This document shows, in pieces, positions 56,765-64,000 of a stretch of 64,000 nucleotides of DNA (positions within the stretch are counted from its first letter, which is position 1; each line of letters begins with the position of its first letter). Below the pieces are notes generated by a model that did no database searches, had not been told where the DNA came from, and was given only the letters and a program-made list of their open reading frames with translations. Position numbers and translations under genes: made by a program. Source of the stretch: Scylla paramamosain (lineage: Eukaryota; Arthropoda; Malacostraca; Decapoda; Portunidae); the NCBI RefSeq assembly GCF_035594125.1, contig NW_026973750.1, forward strand, positions 41,001-105,000, written 5' to 3'.

Positions 56765-57400
56765 TTGCCTTATTTTAAGCTCTCATCTCCATTCAAGTAC
56801 AAACAACGAGCACTTCCGCGTTCCCCGCCCACAAACCCCTCTTCCCAACGAGTCCCCAAGGTCGCCGGGGAACGAGAGAAGAGGCTGCAGAGTGAAGTGA
56901 TTCCACTGTGTTTTGTGCTCAAAATCGTCCATAACATAAACAATCAATAACGGACATTACAGTTTTGTAGTTTGCGGTTTGGTCGTACTGTAGCAATTTA
57001 TCCTCCTCAGGCACGGGTTGGTTAGGTTAGGTTATGGCTGCTTAGGATAGGTGGCTTAGGGTAGGCTAGGTTAGCTTAGGTTAAAACCCTTCAGAGAGTC
57101 TCTTGGGGCCTTTAGCAGAGCTCGGCTCGGGGAACACGTCGCGTTCACCTCCCAGCCCCTCCACGCTGCCGCCAGTCAGCACGTGGCTCAAGACTCGTCG
57201 TCAGGAGCAGGACTAAACAGCCGATCATTTAAAGAATCACATCGTGCTCATTTTTTCAAGTGTTGGGATGATGTGAGTTGTGCACTTTTGTTTGCTGGTC
57301 TCCCTGTGAATTGCATGTTTACATTTTTGATGAGTGCTTGCCTTCAAGTAGGATCTGATGCACTCAGTGTAAATACAAGACTGATTTTGTGACACCTGTG
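56765..57400. other. Intergenic stretch with a TTAGG-like patch
   Basis: A further GGTTAGGTTA patch lies at about 57017-57085. No gene recognised. Confidence 0.5.
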
Positions 57401-57401
57401 A

Positions 57402-57749
57402 TTGCTTTCAAGAACACTTATCAGTCTACCACCAGACTGCAACACTGCCCGTGCTGGCGAGGTGCTACTTAAACTGAGCGGCTGGGCAGTCAGGCATGCA
57501 TTTTGCACTGGCCACACCGACGCAAAGCATTACCGGTGTTCACCTGACAGCCGCAGGGTGTCCACGGACGTGACCATGAGGACTGTCCACAGTAGGCCCA
57601 ATGACAAGCTGAGGAGTGAATTTGCTTGCTCTGTGGAGATTCAGGGGAACCACAATCGTCCCCTTGGCCCTGCTGATGCCCTCGGTGAACCAAGGGTGCC
57701 CTCAGCTACACGAGAGCTATTTGAGAGCCATTTGAACCAAAACCCTTAA
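57402..57749 (+). pseudogene. Fragment with a FLYWCH-like, transposon-associated zinc region (tentative)
   Basis: An open frame of 115 codons. The part HYRCSPDSRR, FACSVEIQGNHNRPL, PADAL and RELFESHLNQ resembles the N-terminal zinc-binding leader seen before MULE-type DDE domains (two Cys, then NHNH, then a FExxF/L helix). The second His of NHNH is Arg here. It ends at the (ATT)n tract. No DDE core is attached. It could be fortuitous. Confidence 0.28.
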
Positions 57750-57768
57750 GTTATCATTATTATTATTA

Positions 57769-57827
<59 letters not shown>
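57750..57827. repeat. (ATT)n microsatellite
   Basis: About 25 ATT units. Confidence 0.95.
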
Positions 57828-57830
<3 letters not shown>

Positions 57831-57839
57831 TCTTTTTAT

Positions 57840-58521
57840 TTATCTGTTTGTTATTTTCCTGTGAAAAGCAGCACTAGATAGGGATTGTGGGGGAGAGAAA
57901 GAGCAGGGTGAAGATAGAGGTGTTTCATTCCCCGAATGCTTCAACAAGCTGCCTTCACGGGGAACGAATTGTCGCCGAAGGAGACAGCTTGAAAAAATAC
58001 CGAGAAATGAAAGGTCTGGTGCTTCATCCTGCTTCCTTGCAACCAGCACGGTCCCCGTGCACTCGTGCAGCCTAGAGATGCTGTCTGATGCTTTCCTGTT
58101 GGCTTGCAGCTAGTACAGGATGAAATACAGTTTGTGTTCTGAATTAGTGAGTTAGTGTTGAGCTAGCCACTGTGTTGTTTCCTTGGTGACGGTCACGTGT
58201 CCGCCACGTTCAATGTTTTTGCCCTCTCTTTGAGAAGTGTGCACACCAACTGCTGAAATATTTGCACTGCATCACAGCTCGCTCAACAAAACGGGTTACC
58301 AAGCTTATAGCATAACCATTACCTGCAGGCTTACCACCTCATTAATATCTATAAGCACCTCTTGAAATTAAGCAATACTTCATTTGTTTAACATGAATTT
58401 ACAAACACAAATGTGAAGAAAGAAATACATCTTGGTAAAGGATGCAAAATGTTGTAAACAAAAACATTTTGCATCACATTCATATTGGTTAATGTTAGAA
58501 AAATGATAAATGTAATAAGCT

Positions 58522-58525
<4 letters not shown>
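57840..58525. other. Intergenic stretch without recognised gene
   Basis: No family motif in any frame. Confidence 0.5.

Positions 58526-58607
<82 letters not shown>
58526..58607. repeat. (CA)n microsatellite
   Basis: About 41 CA units. Confidence 0.97.
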
Positions 58608-58608
<1 letters not shown>

Positions 58609-58891
58609 TCATACAGCTCTATATTTTGAGGGAGTTTCTCCGATACGACCCTAACCTGGGAGCTACTACTGATTTCAAATGAACTTCTGAGTACCTGACT
58701 ACTGATGTGACGTGCCACAGGGCCTGAGTAACATTTCTACTGCCAGTACTGAAGGTACTATCAAGTCTTCCCTGTACTGTTGTGTGAGCCACAGAAGGTA
58801 AACAAGGTGGTGTGTTTTGCCATGTATATATTGTACCACCTCACCGACTTATGCATGTAAAGAAATTCTATTGTTGAACTCCACACAAGAA

Positions 58892-59430
58892 TGGCACACT
58901 TCATTGGGTCTGAACCTGAAGAATTAGTGAAGACAAAGGTAGAAAACGAGCTTGCTAATATAACCAGCAGCAATGATGGAAGGGAAAGCAGAAGTGTAAG
59001 TAAGACGATTAAGGATGCAGTTGTTATGCTGTCCAGCCTGGCAGCATAATTTCGGTCGCTGTGTCTACAGCTGTATCTACTGCTTTCAAGGAATTCAGGG
59101 ATAAATTAGAAAACAAGATCGCAGTAATGCTGAGGAATTGCCTCCTGCTCAAGTATGGACACGACAAGATGGAGCAGTACTCCCGAAGGGAGAACTTACG
59201 TATTTCTGGATGAGAGGAAGAAGAGGACGAAAGTGAGGAGGTGCTGGAAGCTAAAGTTATAGAACTTGCTGATACTATTGGAGTGAAAATTGAGCAGGAT
59301 GACATTTCTGTTGTTCACCATTTGCGGAGGCCCAGGGAAGGAGGTAGGCCAGTGATTGTGAGGTTTTGCCACCAAAAGAAAAAAATGAAATTATGCAAAA
59401 TAAGAAAAAAAAACAAAAAAAACTGAAAGG
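58892..59430 (+). pseudogene. LINE family D ORF1, degenerate (L1-like RNA-binding protein)
   Basis: ATG 58892 opens MAHFIGSEPEELVKTKVENE; the frame breaks near 59047. It resumes with MEQYSRRENLRISG near 59168, the hallmark that begins the RRM-like domain of many LINE ORF1 proteins, then EVLEAKVIELADTIGVKIEQ and VVHHLRRPREGGRPVIVRF. A stop follows the Gly of RISG. The coiled coil (FKEFRDKLENKIAVML) precedes the hallmark. ORF2 follows about 330 bp later. Confidence 0.75.
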
Positions 59431-59759
59431 TAGCAAAGAAAAGTGTATATAAATGATGACATGACCTCCTTAAGGGTTAAAATGTTGAATATGGTTAAAG
59501 GGCAAGAAACAGTGAAAAATGTGTCCACAAGGGAGGGGAGCATTCTTGTATAGTTGCACAGTGGGGGTAGACCTGTAGTTATAAACTGTCCTGATGACTT
59601 AGAAAAGGTTGTTATATCTGCTCCTGATTGGAAAAGGTTAAATCTAGATCACTTAACAAGGGCCTAGGATGGCCCTGCTGGGGCACAGCACATACTTGGG
59701 CATGATAATAGTGTTAGTGTAAGTAATATTAACTCTGTTAAGTTTGTTCCTCCCCTGGA

Positions 59760-62700
59760 TTATATTAATGTGTCGTCTCTTAATGTCTGTGGTATCAAGT
59801 CAAGTTTTTATCTATGAATTTTGTTAACTTTATTAAAGATTATGGTGTGATTTGTTGATGTGAAACTAAGTGTGATGATACTGATGTAATTAATGTAAAA
59901 AAACAATAAGGAAAATATTGGCTTTGACATTGTCTTTAAGGACAGAAGCAAATTAAGCAGGTTTAAATCTGGAGGTTTACTCATGGCCATCAAGAAAAAT
60001 GCTAGTTTTAAGTGGAGGCATATTAGTAACACTTATGATTCTTTACTTTCAGTTAAAGTTGATAGAAGTAGTGTAAATTTTGGTAGAGAACTGGTAATAA
60101 GCTGTGTTTACATTCCCCCCTCACACTCTAGATGTGGTAATGAAGAGCACTATGACGAGCTGGATGATTTTTTGCTTACTTACTCATGTGATGATTATGT
60201 GCATTGCATGTGCTTTGTGGTGATTTTAATGCTCACACTCTCACTATGTGTGATGTTCCTTCTGAGGCTGCCGAGGACCCTGTGTCTGTAAGTTTAACTA
60301 ATTTTGGAATAACTGAGACTAGAGCAAACCAGGACTTAACCCCAGATGGGAATTCATATGGGAAAAAGTTGTTGGATGTTTGTAAGAATGATCAAGTTTA
60401 TATATTGAATGGAAGGTTAGGGAAGGACTGCAGCATTGGCAAACAATACAACTATTGACTACTTTTTAGGATCACCAGTGATTATGAAATATGTTGTAGT
60501 TCTTAAAGTATTAGATTATGAACCTTTGTGGTCTGATGTACACTGTGGACTACATGCAAGGATCAAATGTGAGATACAAAGTACGGTGCCTGTTGTAAAC
60601 CGAGAGGCAAAGGAATCAAGACAATCAGGTGTAAGGCCAAGTAAATGGAATGTTGAAAAACAATTTTTATGTGTGAGTAATATTGATGAAACTAAGATAA
60701 ATGAACTGATTGCAAAAGTGGATGAATTACCCATGGATGCTATTAATCTAGATTTAAAACAAATACTGATTGAGGCAGCACTTGCAACTTTCCCACCATA
60801 TAAGAAAAGATCATTCATGAAAAAGTCCAATAATGCCACCTCAGTGGGATATGATAAAGAGTGCTGGCCATCTAGAAAGGAATACCACAAAGCTAGACAG
60901 AGGTATCATTTGCATAGAAGTAGTGTAAATTTTAACAACATGGTCGAGAAAAGCAGGAAAAATAAAGCAAATCTAAAAAGAGTGAAGAATAAGGAGAGGG
61001 ATAACTTAATAAAGGAACTTAGAAAATATAAGAGTGATGACCCTAAAGCATATTGGAAAATTTTAATTAGTCAGAAAAGAACTTATCAGATCCCAAGAAC
61101 ACTAAATGAATTCTATGAGCATTTTAAGCAGCTAGCAGGTGATGAAAATTCTGACAATAGTGATGTGAATATTACAAATGATGAAGACCGTGCGGATGCT
61201 GAAATTTTATCAGTACTTAATGATCCTATAAGTGAAGGAGAGGTAGTTAGAAATATTAAGAAGTTAAAAAACAACAAATCCCCAGCATCTGATAATAATT
61301 ATGATATTAAATGAATATATTAAAAGTACTTGATACTGGTGTCATGCCAGCTGAATGGATGGTGGGTACAATAGTGCCACTCTATAAAAACAAGGGAGAC
61401 ATCCAGGATGTTAGTAATTACAGGAGCATCACCTTACTTAGCTGCATGGGGAAGCTGTTCACCTCCATACTTAATGAAAGACTTAATGATTATTCAAACA
61501 CCTTATCTACCATTAATGAAACACAAACGGGCTTCAGACACAGATATTCCACTCTGGATCATATATTTTTTCTTCAAATGTGTCATTGATTTATTTAAGT
61601 GGAAGAAGAGAAAGCTATTTTGTTTATTTGTTGATTATAAGAAAGCCTTTGATATGGTACAGCGTGAAGGTTTATGGTGTAAACTTGTGAAGGAAGAGAT
61701 GCAAGGGAAAATTCTAAATGTAATCAGAAATATGTACAATAATATCAGATCATGTGTCATGCTTAACCAGATTTCAGACACCTTTGTTTGCAATGTAGGG
61801 GTAAAACAGGGGGAAAATTTATCATCGGTGCTTTTTGCTTTTTATGTGAATGATATTGAAAGTAAATTAATTGAATATAATTGCAGTTATGTAAATTTTG
61901 GTGACGATTTCTTAAACATGTATCTTAAACTATTTGTTATTATGTATGCAGATGATACAATTATTTTGTGTGACAGTGAGGATGGAATGATGCAGGCATT
62001 GGCTGCTGTGAATTTATATTGTAATGAATGGAAATTGAAGCTAAATTGTAACAAAACAAAAATAGTAGTGTTTAGCAGGGGAAGACAAAATTTAACTATG
62101 AACTTGAATTTGGTGGTGAAAACATTGAAGTAGTGACAGAGTATAAGTATCTTGGAGTATTATTAAATTATAATGGGAGGTTTTGCAAAGGTGAGCTGGA
62201 GCTAAAAGAGACACCTACAAGAGCAATGTACTCATTAATAAGTAAGTGTAGGAAGTTTGACTTGCCAGTGGATATACAACTCAAATTATTTACCACCATG
62301 GTGTTACCTATATTGACTTGTGCAGCTGAAATTTTGGGTTACCATATTGCTAGGGAGTTAAGAGTATATGTACATGAATTTTTTAAAGCAGGTTTTGGGT
62401 GTTCATGAGAATACTTGTAATGACATGGTGTATGGTGAACCGGGTGTATTTCCACTTGATATTTATATAAAGAAAAAAAAAATGATAGGTTATTGGTCTA
62501 GGCTAATTTCAGGTAAAAATACTAAACTGTGTTATTTAATGTACCAATGTCTATTGCAGCTGGATAGGTTAGGGCTTCATACTTCTCCATGGTAAACTTA
62601 TATAAAGAATATTTGTAATGACTGTGGAATGTCTGGTATGTGGTGTTGCAAGATGTTTCTAATTCAAGATGGGTGAAGAAAGCTATGGAACAGAGATTGA

Positions 62701-63126
62701 AAGATCAGTGGCTTGTAACTTGGCATCATAATTTAGAAACAAAATCATTTAGCAGCAGTTATAGGGTGTTTAAGACAGATTTTGGCAGAGAACAGTATTT
62801 AGAACAGTTAATAAAGGGTGACAGATTATTAGTGACTAAATTTAGAAGTTGTAATAATAGACTTCCTGTAAATGTTGGTAGGTATCAAGGTGTCAGTAGA
62901 GAAGATAGGGTATGTAACATGTGTAATGCTGAGGTAGAAGGAGAAGAATTTCATGTTCTTTTTGAATGTACTGATATGGAAATTGTTAGGTTAGGTAATA
63001 TGTATATAGCAAATTACATAAATAGGCCAACACAATTCAAATATGTTTTGTTCATGCAAAGTATAAGTTCAAATGTGATAAAGAAATTATCTTTGTTTTT
63101 GAGGATGATGCTACGCATGTTTAGAT
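59760..63126 (+). pseudogene. LINE family D ORF2, degenerate (endonuclease plus reverse transcriptase)
   Basis: Read across several frames. Endonuclease: VSSLNVCGIKS near 59770, SGGLLMAIKKNAS near 59970, ISCVYIPPSHS near 60100, CGDFNAHTLT near 60210 and TIDYFLGSP near 60450. The linker 60436-61314 is open (292 codons). RT: NYRSITLLSCMGKLF near 61420, CLFVDYKKAFDMVQ near 61625, NVGVKQGENLSSVLF near 61793 and MYADDTIILC near 61940 with both aspartates. C-terminal zinc knuckle CNMCNAEVEGEEFHVLFEC near 62917. At least five frameshifts or stops. It resembles LINE C in layout (no RNase H, terminal CCHC) but differs in sequence. AT-rich codons set it apart from its neighbours. Confidence 0.85.
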
Positions 63127-63370
63127 AAACAGTGTGCAAAACACCTCAATAGTTTTTTTTTTATTTCTTAATTAGTGACAGTATGTATCATTATATATGC
63201 ATACACATTTTTTTATATTAATTTTTTGCCATTGCTTACAGCGTATTTCATTTGTATGTATTTGTCTTTTCTTATGTAATATTATGCACATTCTGTATAT
63301 AATCTATAGTGTCTGTATTCTTTTGCTGGAGAGCTGTGCTCCATACTTTATAGAAAGTCTGACCTTACTC

Positions 63371-63409
63371 AATAAATTCAATTCAATTCAGTTATAAATT
63401 CAATTCACA
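63371..63409 (+). repeat. AATTC-type microsatellite tail of LINE D
   Basis: AATAAATTCAATTCAATTCA and a second ATTCAATTCA patch close the LINE 3' UTR, leading into a CA run. Confidence 0.75.
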
Positions 63410-63430
63410 CACACACACACACACACACAC
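63407..63430. repeat. (CA)n run at the ankyrin exon donor
   Basis: Twelve CA units; on the minus strand the intron begins with these as GTGTGT. Confidence 0.95.
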
Positions 63431-63736
63431 CTGTACACAGTGGTGGCGCTGTAGTCCCTTAATCACTGAGTCTTGGCCTTGCTGCCGTGCCAGGTCAGCG
63501 GGGGTCATGTTGTCAGGGGTGGTCACATGAGGGCTCACGTCGCGTCGCAGCAAAGCCTCCACAGCAGCACTGGGAGCCCCGCACAGCGCCGCGGCGTGGA
63601 GAGGCGTCAGGCCATCCTGGCTCAGCGTGTGACCATCACAAACCTCGGGGATGTTGGCCATGTCTGCCTCGTTGCCCTCCACCAGCATGGACAAGACTTT
63701 GTTGTGGTGGTGTTCATGCTCGCCACGCCACGCCCT
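63431..63736 (-). CDS. Internal exon of an ankyrin-repeat protein gene
   Basis: On the minus strand an acceptor (TTTGTCATCACAG|AGG) opens, and a donor (GTACAG|GTGTGT) closes, a 306-bp exon of exactly 102 codons, phase 0 at both ends. It encodes DGLTPLHAAALCGAPSAAVE with the ankyrin TPLHxAA signature, followed by EALLRRDVSPHVTTPDN and MTPADLARQQGQDSV, a second repeat of the TPxDLA type; a weaker helix pair (VLSMLVEGNEADM) comes before. The remaining exons would lie outside the window or beyond the LINE. GC-rich codons contrast with the AT-rich LINE D beside it, supporting a host gene. The protein family beyond ankyrin is not determinable. Confidence 0.8.
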
Positions 63737-63774
63737 CTGTGATGACAAACAGACACTGTTGCTGCCCACTTGTG

Positions 63775-64000
63775 TCACCACCACCACCACCACCACTACC
63801 ACTACCACCACTACTACTGCTATAAAATGACTACCACCGCCACCAACACCACCACCAATACCATTACTATTAAATCATCACCACCACCACCACCACCAAT
63901 ACCACTACCATTACCACCACTACTACTATAAAATGACCACCACCACCACCAATACTATTACTATTAAATCATCACCACCACCAATACCATTACTATTAAA
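63775..64000. repeat. (ACC)n-rich minisatellite with ATT spacers
   Basis: CACCACC runs alternate with AATACCATTACTATTAAATC blocks to the window edge, in the intron before the ankyrin exon. Confidence 0.85.

Overview
The window is animal nuclear DNA, most likely from an arthropod and plausibly a decapod crustacean such as a crab. The reasons are many degenerate tracts of the arthropod telomere motif TTAGG/CCTAA, GC-rich hairpin units of the kind I associate with crab satellites, extreme microsatellite density (TG, TA, TC, AAT) and GT-AG introns. There is no operon structure. Almost all coding potential belongs to transposable elements of many ages, often nested; host-gene material is limited to a few exons. 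All family names come from motifs I could read; no database search was run.

Layout. 0.4-2.7 kb: a MULE transposase gene (PHD finger, FLYWCH, DDE) with one 155-bp intron and one frameshift. 2.7-4.0 kb (minus): relic of the first ORF of a LINE family here called family A, whose ORF1 is a PHD finger plus an SGNH (GDSL) esterase. 4.5-5.3 kb: MITE and foldback element with CCTAA and GC hairpins. 6.0-10.2 kb: a long degenerate family A copy carrying a 528-bp solo LTR with a 5-bp target duplication and a 243-bp duplication inside its reverse transcriptase. 10.2-15.1 kb: jockey-type LINE with CCHC knuckles, whose ORF2 is broken by only one stop.

15.2-25.9 kb: a Ty3/Gypsy-type LTR retrotransposon split by two younger insertions. 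These are a hAT element in gag (8-bp target duplication, 14-bp inverted repeats) and, within pol, a nearly intact LINE (family C) with a 31-bp monomer array in front of ORF1 and an unbroken 1011-codon ORF2. 25.9-26.5 kb: foldback element. 27.5-30.6 and 31.1-31.9 kb (minus): two copies of LINE family B separated by an inverted MITE.

32.7-37.0 and 43.6-48.2 kb: two very similar, near full-length family A LINEs with different flanks. Copy 1 has an intact ORF1 and an ORF2 lacking 95 codons by in-frame microhomology deletion; copy 2 has an intact ORF1 and an ORF2 with two stops. Between them lie a putative CCAAT promoter, a C2H2 zinc-finger gene of about 18 fingers broken by small indels (39.2-41.0 kb), minisatellites, a chimeric LINE fragment, and a roughly 66-bp, 12-copy tandem array built from the 3' coding end of a family A LINE.

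48.2-64 kb: TTAGG-like tracts; a PIF/Harbinger deletion derivative keeping the starts of a MADF protein and of a transposase; an old antisense LINE (family E); a P-element/THAP9-like transposase relic; a degenerate LINE (family D); and, at the right edge on the minus strand, a clean 102-codon ankyrin-repeat exon that is the best host-gene evidence in the window. The genes do not form a pathway. The window records successive transposition, with LINE ends repeatedly adjoining microsatellites.
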